64,000 bases of DNA, from positions 224,033 through 288,032 of the forward strand of contig NZ_WJIB01000010.1 of the NCBI RefSeq assembly GCF_019400745.1, read 5' to 3'. Below are positions 27,424-36,800 of this stretch, piece after piece (the first letter of the stretch is position 1; every line of letters starts with the position of its first letter). The notes beneath the pieces were generated by a model. That model saw only the letters and a list, made by a program, of their open reading frames with translations, was not told where the DNA came from and did not search any database. This DNA is from Cohnella sp. CFH 77786. Its GTDB lineage: Bacteria; Bacillota; Bacilli; Paenibacillales; Paenibacillaceae. A program made the translations under genes and the position numbers.

Positions 27424-28812
27424 CTACACCAATCGATGCGCAAGCCACTTGTTCCCGCGATACCGCCACAGGAATAGCGCGCCTCGCACGCCCCATTCGA
27501 AGTTCATCGCCAGCCACACTCCCATGATGCCGAAACCGAGCACGATGGCGAGCAAATAGGCTAACCCCACCCGGATCAACCACATGGTCAGCATCGACGT
27601 GATGGAGGTGAACTTGGCGTCCCCCGCCGCGCGGAGGCCGGCCGGCAGCACGAAGCTGAGCGACCATAGCGGGATTTGCGCGATGGCGTTGATCAGGGTC
27701 AACCGGAATAGATCGTCGACGATGTCGGCCGGAGGATGGAACAGGCGGATGAGCGGATGGAACAGCGGCATGAGGATCGCCGTCATGAGAACGAACGACA
27801 AGGTCGACAGCCAGAGGAACGAGCGGATGAACTTGCGCGCATCCGCGACATTTCGCGCCCCGATGCATTGGCCTACGACCGTGACGAGCGTCAGCGACAA
27901 AGCGGCGCCGGGAATCTGGTAAACCATCGCGATCGTGCCGCCGATCGCATTCGTCGCCATGGCATGAGTCCCCAGGCTAACGATGAATACCTGGGTCAGC
28001 ATTTTCCCGCCGTTGAAGAACGCCTGCTCCGCCGCGAAAGGCATACCGATCCCCATGATTTTCCGCAGCATCGCCCACGGTACCAGAAACATTTCCCGCA
28101 GTCTCAGATGAAGCGAACTCTCCATTTTGAAGAGGTAGTAGAGGGAACAGAAAGCAGCCGCGTAACGGGCGATATTGATCGCGATCGTCATGCCGAGCAC
28201 GCTCATATCCAGGACATGGATGAAAAGAAAATTGAGCAGCACGTACAGCAGATTCATAATGAGCGAAAGAACGAGCGCCACGCGGGTTTTTCCGATGCCC
28301 CGCATCACGCCGCACACCGCCTGCTCGATGCCGATGCCCAAATAAGACAAACCGCTACCGATTAAGTATACTCTCGCATGGTCGAACACGTCATCAGGCG
28401 CCGTGCCGAACAGCACATTCAAGGCGGGCACGTGCAGCGCCGCCACCGCAACGCCGATGACCAAGGCCAACAAGGAAACGGCCGCGATCGTCCCGGCGGA
28501 CGACCTGGACACCATGGAGCGATCCCCGCTTCCCTTATACTGCGCGACGACGACCGTCCCCCCGGTCGCTACGGCAACGAAGACGTTGATCAGGAACACG
28601 TTCAGCGAATCGACGGTGCTTACCGCGCTGACCGCCTCCACTCCGGAAGAACTGATCAAAGCGGTATTGACGAGATTAAGACCGATGATGAATGCCTGGT
28701 CGATCAGAATGGGCAAAAACAGCGCGATCACTTTCCGGTAGTCCATGGACGCGCCGGACAAGTACCTCTCCAACAAGCCCGTCCCCATACTCTTCGCTTG
28801 CAGCTGCCTCAA
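27424..28812 (-). CDS. MATE family efflux transporter
   Basis: A 462-residue membrane protein with about twelve helices in two related halves. LPILIDQAFIIGLNLVNTA near residue 34, GGTVVVAQYKGSGD near 83 and MRGIGKTRVALVLSLIMN near 170 are MATE-family signatures. Such proteins export cationic drugs or metabolites in exchange for sodium ions or protons. The frame opens with a TTG at 28812. Later candidates are the ATGs encoding residues 9 and 23; none has a clear ribosome binding site, so the N-terminus is uncertain. No partner gene or regulator is adjacent. Confidence 0.88.
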   Translation of the reverse strand: MRQLQAKSMGTGLLERYLSGASMDYRKVIALFLPILIDQAFIIGLNLVNTALISSSGVEAVSAVSTVDSLNVFLINVFVAVATGGTVVVAQYKGSGDRSMVSRSSAGTIAAVSLLALVIGVAVAALHVPALNVLFGTAPDDVFDHARVYLIGSGLSYLGIGIEQAVCGVMRGIGKTRVALVLSLIMNLLYVLLNFLFIHVLDMSVLGMTIAINIARYAAAFCSLYYLFKMESSLHLRLREMFLVPWAMLRKIMGIGMPFAAEQAFFNGGKMLTQVFIVSLGTHAMATNAIGGTIAMVYQIPGAALSLTLVTVVGQCIGARNVADARKFIRSFLWLSTLSFVLMTAILMPLFHPLIRLFHPPADIVDDLFRLTLINAIAQIPLWSLSFVLPAGLRAAGDAKFTSITSMLTMWLIRVGLAYLLAIVLGFGIMGVWLAMNFEWGVRGALFLWRYRGNKWLAHRLV

Positions 28813-28960
28813 CTCGTCATCACATTCTTTTCCGTATAGTAGGAGCCGTCGATGAGGACATGCGCCAGCATCGGCAGTTTCATTTTACTACACATTTCGC
28901 GAAGGGACGACAAAGAGACTGACCCAAATAATGGGGCAGCCTGCGGTGCACAGCCGTCTC

Positions 28961-29032
28961 TTATTTGATTCTCTGCTGCTCTTCGTCGGAAATAAGGTAC
29001 GCGTGAACGTCGTAGTGAGGTACTTCAAATTC
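28961..29032 (-). pseudogene. 3' stub of a paralogue of the copper-amine-oxidase-like protein
   Basis: The last 23 codons and stop of a gene whose intact relative lies at 43872-44570. The stub reads EFEVPHYDVHAYLISDEEQQ then RIK-stop; the intact protein ends FEVPHYDLHYYFISDAEQQQ then IK-stop. Upstream of EFEV the match stops abruptly. It sits just beyond the end of the NAD/ADP-ribose operon. It is too short to be expressed and probably marks a deletion endpoint. Confidence 0.75.
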
Positions 29033-29044
29033 CCGAAAATATGA

Positions 29045-29888
29045 TCACGATCTGCCTAACTCATTTCTCCAATCATGTATGCGGCAACTCGCGACATGTA
29101 ATCGATCCTTCATGATAATTTGGCTCGAATATCGTTCGGGAATGCCATTATACCCGTAATATACGCCCGCCAAGCCGCCAGCTATAGCCGCAATCGTATC
29201 CGCATCACCGCCCAAATTGGCTGCTTTCTGTACAACTTCTTCGAATGAGTTTGAGGTCATGAGGATATGCAGCACCCACCGGAACGTATGCACGACAAAA
29301 CCGCTTGGCTCACAGTTCGGCTCTGCGTACAGAGATGATTCATATCCGGTTTGACGAATTTCAGCTTCAATCGCATCCTTTATTGCTTCATTGTGGTTGA
29401 GAATTCGAAATGCAATTCGGTTATACGCTTCGCATACCTGACTGCATCGTTCGTCGTAGTGGGTCATCTTCGATTGAATGCGCGAAACTCTTTCCACGTC
29501 GCCAAGCTCCGGGTAACATAGCGCAACCGGAAGGCAACGCATAAGAGAACCGTTCCCTGCGCTTTGCCCCAGATCCAAGTCGGCAAGCAGGGCGGCCTCA
29601 AACCAGTTGCCGTCAAACTTACCAAGCACATGTCTGATGATATTTCCGACATCTTTGGGCTTGGACTCAAACCATTGCAGAAACCTTCGCCCAATCGCAT
29701 GCATGGGGTCGTGAGGACTTTCTAAAATACCTTCTGCTACGCATAAGGACGCCGCCGCCTATGATGTCAGTAAGATAACCATGCTTTTCCCTGACCTCGC
29801 GGCGTGACATGAACTCCGTCGTACCGCCCAGCGCATCACCCACGGCAACGCCAAACAGACCGCCTTTGATCCGGTTCATCAATTCCAC
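29045..29888 (-). pseudogene. ADP-ribosylglycohydrolase, broken by an internal deletion and frameshift
   Basis: The first frame reads NRIKGGLFGVAVGDALGGTT through GYLTDIIGGGVL (about 29875-29740). The second frame resumes VAEGILESPHDPMHAIGRRF (from about 29730) and continues through GNGSLMRCLPVAL and NLGGDADTIAAIAGGLAG. In intact family members these parts are joined by a segment with the metal-binding TDDTxM motif; here that segment is gone and the frames no longer agree. The second magnesium-site motif (GGDADT) survives. The ancestor would have cleaved ADP-ribose from proteins or small molecules. It is last in the NAD/ADP-ribose operon. A sequencing error could explain a frame change but not loss of the whole motif. 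Confidence 0.8.
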
Positions 29889-29961
29889 AGAAACTCCCCC
29901 AATCCGCAGTACTTCTTGAATTTCCGAAGCACCTCGTTTAAGGACGAGCATCGTCCAAGTT

Positions 29962-30453
29962 TTATTCCGACGAGCCCTCTTTGTTTAGCAAATCCTCTCT
30001 AAGCTGAGTCAACACTTCTCCAAGCCAATTTTTTCCCCGCCACGTCTTTCGATGCCTGCTTCTCGGATCGTCCTCCGCTAATCCGATCCCCCAGATGCAA
30101 TCCACCGGACTGGCCTCCACCAATGTAGTACCCGCAGTTTGAAGCAGCTTCTGCAGCAACGCTTGGTTTTGCGTGAATTTCGCATAATTCCCCTCGTACA
30201 CGATCCGTTTGCATTCCGCTTCCCATTTGGCTTGATCAAAACTTTTGACCTTGCGGCCAAGTTTCTTCTGCTCGACCGGAGAGTTTGTCCGTAAAATTTG
30301 ACTCGCAACGTCTTCATCGCCGAAAAGTTTCGCTTTCTCGTACATCATGTATTGTTCGGCGCACTGAAAGACAATTCCGGCTGCCTCGAAACGCGCCGGA
30401 TGCCACTGGGAAAAAGGAGATTCCGTCCGCCAGAAAAAAGTAAACTTCTCCAT
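29962..30453 (-). CDS. NADAR family protein (YbiA/RibX-like)
   Basis: A 163-residue protein. The ATG at 30453 follows GGGAGGAA by 3-5 bases; the adjacent ATG at 30456 is an alternative. Family markers are FTFFWRTESPFSQWHP at the N-terminus, FQCAEQYMMYEKAKLFGD near residue 35, KRIVYEGNYAKFTQN near 95, VDCIWGIGL near 120 and the C-terminal WRGKNWLGEVL. NADAR proteins act on the N-glycosidic bond of ADP-ribose- or riboflavin-pathway substrates. Some family members remove ADP-ribose from guanine bases. Length and conserved residues look complete. It lies 22 bases after the Nudix gene in the same operon, supporting an ADP-ribose-related task. Confidence 0.9.
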   Translation of the reverse strand: MEKFTFFWRTESPFSQWHPARFEAAGIVFQCAEQYMMYEKAKLFGDEDVASQILRTNSPVEQKKLGRKVKSFDQAKWEAECKRIVYEGNYAKFTQNQALLQKLLQTAGTTLVEASPVDCIWGIGLAEDDPRSRHRKTWRGKNWLGEVLTQLREDLLNKEGSSE

Positions 30454-30475
30454 CATTTCCTCCCTATAAATTACC

Positions 30476-31246
30476 TTAGCCGTAAATGGACAGCTCCGGT
30501 GCATAATCCGTGAACCTGTACAACTGTGCCGGCCGTTGGGAGTACCGGTTCGACATCAGGGGCTGTCCATTGCGATCGAGGACTTCCTCCAGGATGCCTT
30601 TACGGCTTCGGGTGGACGTAATTTTCCGAATGAAGTTCCGTTCCTCGAAAGTCGGGACAACGGTCCGAATGACCTGGTACAGCTCGCTGATCGTGAATTG
30701 TTCGGGCAGAAACTCTTTCGCGATGGCCGTCGTCAACATTTTCCGGCGTATTTGATCCAAGGCGTCTTGAAGGATGATTCGATGATCGAACGCCAGTGCC
30801 ATCGATAACGCCTCGTCAACGGGAAACAGATGAACCTCCGACGCTTCGTCCGACGTTGTCCGGCCGGCGAGATATCCTTCCTGCACAAGCGCGAAGAAAG
30901 CATGTGAAATCATCCAACCGCGAGGGTCCCGGCCCAGGGAGCTGTATACATTGAAATACTCCAAATGGACGTCGGAAACCCCCGTCTCCTCCAGCAACTC
31001 TCGCCTGGCGCATGCTTGGACCGTTTCCGTCTCCCTCGTAAACCCGCCCGGCAATGCCCACTGTCCTTCGAACGGCCATTGTTTGCGCCGAATCAGCATC
31101 ACCCGCAGGGTGCGGTTCGGGAGCGATTTCTTCACGCCCTTCTTCACTTCCGACGTAATGGTAAACACGACGATATCCGTCGGCGCTCCGTCAGGCGTGC
31201 GGAATCGGCTCGGAGAGTAATGGCTGTTAGCGTGCTGTTCGTCCAT
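30476..31246 (-). CDS. Nudix hydrolase with winged-helix C-terminus (NrtR-like)
   Basis: A 256-residue protein. The ATG at 31246 follows AAGGTG by 7 bases. Residues about 20-160 are a Nudix domain. The Nudix box at 67-90 is complete (GGFTRETE, then RRELLEETGV), so catalysis is possible. The C-terminal region (about 165-250; TISELYQVIRTV, ERNFIRKI, YRFTD) matches the winged-helix domain of NrtR-type proteins. NrtR proteins repress NAD-synthesis genes and release DNA on binding ADP-ribose. Its place directly after the nicotinamide phosphoribosyltransferase gene fits that role. With an intact box it could also hydrolyse ADP-ribose. Which activity dominates cannot be told from sequence. Confidence 0.85.
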   Translation of the reverse strand: MDEQHANSHYSPSRFRTPDGAPTDIVVFTITSEVKKGVKKSLPNRTLRVMLIRRKQWPFEGQWALPGGFTRETETVQACARRELLEETGVSDVHLEYFNVYSSLGRDPRGWMISHAFFALVQEGYLAGRTTSDEASEVHLFPVDEALSMALAFDHRIILQDALDQIRRKMLTTAIAKEFLPEQFTISELYQVIRTVVPTFEERNFIRKITSTRSRKGILEEVLDRNGQPLMSNRYSQRPAQLYRFTDYAPELSIYG

Positions 31247-31272
31247 GCTCAATCACCTTGTATTCGAGTTTC

Positions 31273-32760
31273 CTACAGGTTTCCCAACAACTCGGCGCGG
31301 ATTTCGCCAAGCGTGTGCTCGCGGACCAACTTCCCGTCCACAAACACCTCTTCGAGCAAATCGGCATCGGCATATTGAGCGTATTGCTCCCGGCTTAGAT
31401 TATCGATGTAAGTCATCTTGCCGTCTTCTTTGACAACCCGAACCAGTCCGGTTTGCGATTTCTTGAATTTGTTGCTGTCCGTTGCGGGATCCTTGTAAAT
31501 TTTGCGTTCTTCACCGTTTACGATAGCGAAAGTCGACTTGAGCGCAAACCCGAACGTATCGCGGGTGTTGTACTGGTACGTATAAGAACCGATCCCGTAT
31601 ACCATGTTCGTCGATGCGAACCCTTTGGCCGCGAGCTTCTCGCAAATTTCCCGGCAGCGATCGATCGTGATGGCATCACCGTAGATCGCCCCGATGTGGC
31701 TGTCGAGCTGCTTGTATCCGCGCTCGGTTATCGTGCCGCCGAAAATGTCCCACAACAGCTCGATGACCCCCTTGCGCTCAAACTCGTTCTCCGATTCCGG
31801 ATCCCCGCACACGATTTTCACGGGATCCCCGCTGTCCGGACGAATGACGACCTTGCCGTCTCTGCTCAGGATATCGTCTTTTAATCCCCTGATAACCACA
31901 TCGAGCACGCTCCACAAATCCCATGTATCCGACACGATCGAGACGAATCCGCTCGGATATACTTCCTTGATCAAGTACCGGTACGAAGCCATTTCATCCC
32001 TTCCGTGCGCGCACATGACACTGTGTTCGGTAGCGGGGATCGACGTACCGACCAGCTCGTTCTCCATATTGGCATTGTAATGGTCTTCGAGGTAGAGAAT
32101 GGCCGGAATCGTATCCGTACCCGTAAACGAAATCAAGTGTGCGGCCCCGCTGCACTTGGCGGCTTCGAGCGAGCTCATGCCCCGCATCGAGAAATCATGC
32201 CCTTGGAACGGAACGAACGAGGTGTCGCCATTGGTTTCACGGGCATACGCCTCCAGGATTTTGCGGTACTCGTAAGCCAAGGTGGCGCTGGTTGCAGGCA
32301 TCCACAGCTGGCACGACATGAGCGTTTCCAAATAGTTCGTCAACCAGAAGAACTCGGGCTTCGTGTTCTCAATGGTCAGCATAGGGACTTTGATCGGGAC
32401 CAACGTGCCTTCTTTCACCGCTTTGATTCTGATCGGCAGATACCCCAGATCGTGCAGCTGTTCGATATGGGAGGCATCCGGACTCGTCACGCCAAGGGCG
32501 TATTGAATGACCCGCTTATATTCGTCCGCTACTTCCTCTTTGGATCTTCCGAAAAAAAGATCGTTAAAATAATCGATTAAATACTCCTTGATAAAAGCCT
32601 GAAAACCGAATGCAACGACTTTGTCGATATTCGCAACGCGGCTCGTACGTGCCGTCCAGGTCGAATAAACGAGCTCCGTACCTTTCGGGTACTGGTTTTT
32701 GTGGCTAACCTTGTAGAAATCGCAAAGCAACGAGGCGGGATAAACGAATTTGTTTGCCAT
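31273..32760 (-). CDS. nadV: Nicotinamide phosphoribosyltransferase
   Basis: A 495-residue enzyme that joins nicotinamide and PRPP to give NMN, the committed step of nicotinamide salvage. The N-terminus (LLCDFYKVSHKNQYPKGTEL), FQGHDFSMRGMSSLEAA near 200, ATEHSVMCAHGRDE near 245 with the catalytic histidine, and VVIRPDSGDPVKI near 305 are NAMPT/NadV signatures. Length matches the family (about 470-495). It starts one base after the PRPP synthetase stop codon, so substrate supply and use are coupled. NMN would then need an adenylyltransferase encoded elsewhere to become NAD. Confidence 0.95.
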   Translation of the reverse strand: MANKFVYPASLLCDFYKVSHKNQYPKGTELVYSTWTARTSRVANIDKVVAFGFQAFIKEYLIDYFNDLFFGRSKEEVADEYKRVIQYALGVTSPDASHIEQLHDLGYLPIRIKAVKEGTLVPIKVPMLTIENTKPEFFWLTNYLETLMSCQLWMPATSATLAYEYRKILEAYARETNGDTSFVPFQGHDFSMRGMSSLEAAKCSGAAHLISFTGTDTIPAILYLEDHYNANMENELVGTSIPATEHSVMCAHGRDEMASYRYLIKEVYPSGFVSIVSDTWDLWSVLDVVIRGLKDDILSRDGKVVIRPDSGDPVKIVCGDPESENEFERKGVIELLWDIFGGTITERGYKQLDSHIGAIYGDAITIDRCREICEKLAAKGFASTNMVYGIGSYTYQYNTRDTFGFALKSTFAIVNGEERKIYKDPATDSNKFKKSQTGLVRVVKEDGKMTYIDNLSREQYAQYADADLLEEVFVDGKLVREHTLGEIRAELLGNL

Positions 32761-32761
32761 G

Positions 32762-33622
32762 TTACATTCCTCCGATTTTGTATATTTGGAATTTATCCGA
32801 GTCGGTTTGATCCAGCATCGTGTCCGTAGTAAACACGCGATCCAGTAAGTTCGAATGCGGAATTTTGCCCTGGAAAACGGATTTCTCGCAATGACCGACG
32901 AGCAGGTAGACTTCCGAAGCGCCGATCTCCCTTAACCGTTCCGCGCTTAACAGGAAAGTTCCGCCGTAGGAACAGAGATCGTCTACGATAATGACTTTGA
33001 AGCCCGGTTTTTCCACGCTGCCGACGATATCCAAATTTTGAATTTGACCGGTTTGAAAGTCCCGTACTTTAAAGCCTACCAGTTGGCGGAACCCTTTGAC
33101 CTTGCCGTAACGCTTCTGAGCCCCTGCGTCCGGGAAGAACAAGTAGTCCTGATCCGGGTTAAAACCCGTCTCCTGAATCACTTGATCCAGCAGCTCAACC
33201 GACGGGTATTTCGCGCGGCTCCCGTGAATTAACGCCATACAAACGTCCGAATGAGGCTCAACAACCGTTACCTCTTCAAAATTCATCGCGTTAATGAAAT
33301 TCGCCGTATATTTCAGCGTAAATACGGACGAGCCTTCCACCCGATCCATCCGACTATAAGGCATGTAGTAAAGGATAAGAGAAGCTTGGTACCGGTGATC
33401 GTCGAGGAAATTCTTCACGAACATCAGCTTGATCAAATCGCCGTCGTTCTCGTATTTCAAGCTAAGTAGATTACTGACTCCCGCAAGCGTCAGTATTTGC
33501 TCGCCGTTCACCAACGTTTCGCCATTGGGAAAGTTCCGAAATTCCAGCGGCTGTCCGTTTAATAGAATCAACCCGGTCACGCTCCTCGCTTCGACAGGTT
33601 CAGTACCGATTTCAAGTTTCAT
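32762..33622 (-). CDS. Ribose-phosphate pyrophosphokinase of the NAD-salvage type
   Basis: A 286-residue PRPP synthetase-like enzyme, shorter than the housekeeping Prs (about 315). It makes PRPP from ribose 5-phosphate and ATP. The nucleotide-binding part (YMPYSRMDRVEGSSVF, near residue 85) and the PRPP loop (VIIVDDLCSYGGTFLLSAE, near 215) are clear. It leads a tight operon with nicotinamide phosphoribosyltransferase, a pairing also seen in phages and bacteria with dedicated NAD-salvage modules. The ATG at 33622 has AGAGG very close upstream. A good promoter lies just before it. Confidence 0.88.
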   Translation of the reverse strand: MKLEIGTEPVEARSVTGLILLNGQPLEFRNFPNGETLVNGEQILTLAGVSNLLSLKYENDGDLIKLMFVKNFLDDHRYQASLILYYMPYSRMDRVEGSSVFTLKYTANFINAMNFEEVTVVEPHSDVCMALIHGSRAKYPSVELLDQVIQETGFNPDQDYLFFPDAGAQKRYGKVKGFRQLVGFKVRDFQTGQIQNLDIVGSVEKPGFKVIIVDDLCSYGGTFLLSAERLREIGASEVYLLVGHCEKSVFQGKIPHSNLLDRVFTTDTMLDQTDSDKFQIYKIGGM

Positions 33623-33639
33623 AACCTCTGTTTGAGATT

Positions 33640-33686
33640 ATCATAATGACATTTATAAAAATCGTCAACCATTTTTTAGGTAAACG
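33640..33686 (-). promoter_or_regulatory. Promoter of the NAD-salvage operon with overlapping inverted repeat
   Basis: On the reverse strand TTGACG (33668-33663) and TATGAT (33645-33640) are 17 bases apart, a near-ideal sigma-A promoter. Overlapping the -35 is an inverted repeat, CGTTTACC and GGTTGACG, arms 8 bases with 6 matches and an 8-base spacer (33686-33663). It is a natural candidate operator for the NrtR-like protein encoded in the operon; that link is inferred. Confidence 0.6.
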
Positions 33687-33771
33687 ACAAAAAATGACCC
33701 TTCGTCTCTTGCCAAGAGCGAAGAAGTGAAACTGGGGCGTTTGTTTGCTCGGAAGGGTCTCAAAATAAATA

Positions 33772-33801
33772 CCCGAACCAGTCATAGAAGACCGATTCGG
33801 G
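33772..33801 (-). terminator. Terminator of the 1798-residue SLH protein gene
   Basis: On the reverse strand CCCGAATCGGTC pairs with GACTGGTTCGGG across a 6-base loop, followed by TATTTATTTT. It lies 25 bases past the stop at 33827. Confidence 0.88.
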
Positions 33802-33826
33802 CATTGGCATAAGGTGCGGGTGAAGC

Positions 33827-36800
33827 TTATTTCACATTGTCGTCGATCCTCTTCACGAACACTTCGCTGCCGTCTACATTCCGCGTTGACAGGTGGGATT
33901 GGGTCGCTTCCTCCACTTGCCCGAACGCCCAATGGTCGGCTTGCACGTCAGGGAATGAGGGCGCAACATTCGTCAACGGTCCGCGGAACAGCAGCCGGTT
34001 GATCAGCGTGACTGCCTCCGTGCGAAGGATGCTGTTACCCGGCTTAAACGTGCCTTCCGGGTAGCCGGTAATCAGGCCGTTGCGGAACAACGCTTCAACA
34101 GCGGAAGAAGACCAACGTCCCTGTGCATCCGCAAAGTTCGAACGGATCGGTGCGGGAGTTTTGAGCTTCAGGTATTTGACCATGACGATAGCGATCTGCT
34201 CGCGCGTCACCGGGATGTCCGGCCGGAAGGTTCCGTCGTCGAATCCCGTGAAGATGCCGTTATCCGTCACGATCCGAATGTACCCGCTGGCCCAATGATT
34301 GGCAGGCACGTCGGCGTAATTCGCTTTCTCGTTCGTTCCGCCGCCATTGATCAGACGCGCAATGATCGCCGCAAGCTCAGCTCGCGTGAGCGTTCTCTCC
34401 GGATGGAACTTGCCATCCGGGTATCCCAGGATGTAGCGGATGTGCTGAACTTCTCCATAGCGATTGGAGAACAACATTAGCTTCAGGGAGGCACGCGCAT
34501 TCTCCGGGTTGGCAAACTCGCTATCCGAGGTACCTTGCGCTGCTACGTCAACCAGCTTCTCCGCTGCCGTCAGCGTAGGCCATTGCACCTTGATCTTGTG
34601 CTGAGCGCCTTGGGCCACGCCCAGATCGGCGACTTTCCAAGTGATCTTGCTTCCGGCCACCGCTCCGCCATCGGCGTCGATAACGAGGGCGCCTTCCGGC
34701 AGGGTAACGGAGACTTCGCCGGACTTCAATGAAGCTTTACCGTCATTGATGTAATCTAATACGATCGTTGCCGTACTGTTCTCTTCATAAGAGCTGCGAT
34801 CGCTGGTCAGATTCACCGTCAAATTCGGTTTGACTGCAGGAGCCGGCGTTGTTGCAGGCGTTGATGCCGATCCTCCGGATCTCGGATTCAATTTTACGTC
34901 GTGTCTGACGATCGCGAACTCAACCGGGATGGTCGGACTGGTATACGAATCATAACCTGGAGCCGTAACCACGATATAATAATCCGTCGTCGGATAAACC
35001 ATGTACGCGTATTTGCCGCCATCTCTGCTTGTCTGCGGGTTCGCGTTGTCATTAGGAGCAAACCCGGGAATGATCGGCAGCGTCACTACGGTATGAGGCG
35101 TGATGCCGCCCGCAACGTTCCTCGGCGTATCCGCATAATAGAGAGTGACATTCGCTCCATCGATCGCAGCATTCGTAATCGCATCGGTAATATCGCCGTA
35201 AGGGTCGATCAGCGCGTCCAGGATGTTCATTTCCCCGTCTGCCGTGACTCTGAACGTCGGCAGCGTGCCCGTATTGTTCAACGCATTGACAATAATGTCC
35301 TTGGCCGGTCCGTTGCCCTGGGCATCGGGAACACGGTACACGACCGCCAGCTCGTAGTCTTTGTCTTTGACCAGACCCGGCACATTGAACACGCCGTCAT
35401 TCGTGAAGTCGAAATAGCTATTCCCATTGATCGTAATGTAATTGCCGGTTGCGGGATCCTTAATACGAACCTTCAGTTGTCCGAGGATATTCTGCTCGTT
35501 CGCATTTCCGTCGTCGAACAACTTCTTCTGTCCATTCGGCAGCTGGGTCAGGATATATCCGGATGCCGTCTTGGAGGAGTCGAAATTCTCCCCGCCGGCG
35601 CCGTTAACCGGACCGACTTCCACCGTTTGCTTGAATGCGAGCTCCTTCGTTTCTCCGCCGACTTGAACGGGTTTCGTCACTTCGATCTCGTAATTCGTGT
35701 CGCCGCGCGGTACAGCGATGGAATACTTGCCGTCCGCGTCCGTGACGGCTTCAGCGGCGAAATCCACGACTCCGTCTCCATTGAAGTCCTTCGTTACTTT
35801 AACGACCGCCCCTGGAACAACGACTTTCGTGCCGTTTTGGATCGTCGTGATGACGCCGTAGATAGAAGCAGGTTCAAAGGTGACGATAATTTGTTCCTGG
35901 GCGTATAAGCCTTTGGCGGAATCGTCGGCGGTGGCCGTGACCGGAATGCTCTGTGAGACGATGCCTTCGATCTGAGCCGACCGGTATACGATCCTCGCTT
36001 TACCGTCGGTGTCTGTCACTACCGTTTGATCCGAGTCTTCGAAGGTCCCCAGTGGAGCCGTGAACCGAATCGGCACACCTGCTTGCGGTACCCCGTTCAC
36101 GTCGGTGAGTACGGCTGTCAGCTGCGACGTCGAGTTGCCGTCGCCCACGATGGAGCTGGGATTCGCCGTCAGCTTCAGCACGTATTTCACGAGCTGGAAA
36201 TCTTGCGTGATCGTCGTAACGTTAGGATCTTTCGGCAGCGTGTCCACTACGCGGCTCTGGGAAGCGTAGCCTTGCTTCTCTACCACGATGCGGTACTGCT
36301 CCGTCGGGATGTCCGGGAAGCTGTATTTGCCGTCCGCCCCGGTAATCACGGGTTCGATCCCAGCCGCTTTGGTCGTCCCGGTCGGATCATATAGCGTGAC
36401 CTTGGCTCCTGCAATAGGCTGGCTGCTATCGCGGTCCGTAATCGTTCCGGAGAGGTTAATCTTCTTAATGACGGAAAAGCGGTTGTTGTCCAGCCTGTTG
36501 CTTGGTTCTTCCGGCAGCACCACATCGCCTTGCTTAGCCGTGTAAGTTGCCAGATGAGAGCCTGCCGTTACGTCATCGGGCAGACGATAGGTAACGTTCT
36601 CCCACAGCTTGTATCCGTCTTGAATAAAGGTACCCGGGTTCGCCAGCTTCAGCGTGACCGTATCGAATTTCTGATCGTCGAGGTACACGCTTGCCGTGAC
36701 ACTGGTTGCATTCAGGGACGTGCGAGCTGACAACTTGAGAGGTTGTCCAGGCGCGACCGTCCATGTTTTTGTCGAATCTTCGAGCGTCCGGCTGCCGACC

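Noticed and set aside
29045..33622. Prophage origin of the NAD operon
   Set aside because: NadV and Prs pairs occur in phages, but no structural, lysis or integrase gene lies near and base composition matches the neighbours.
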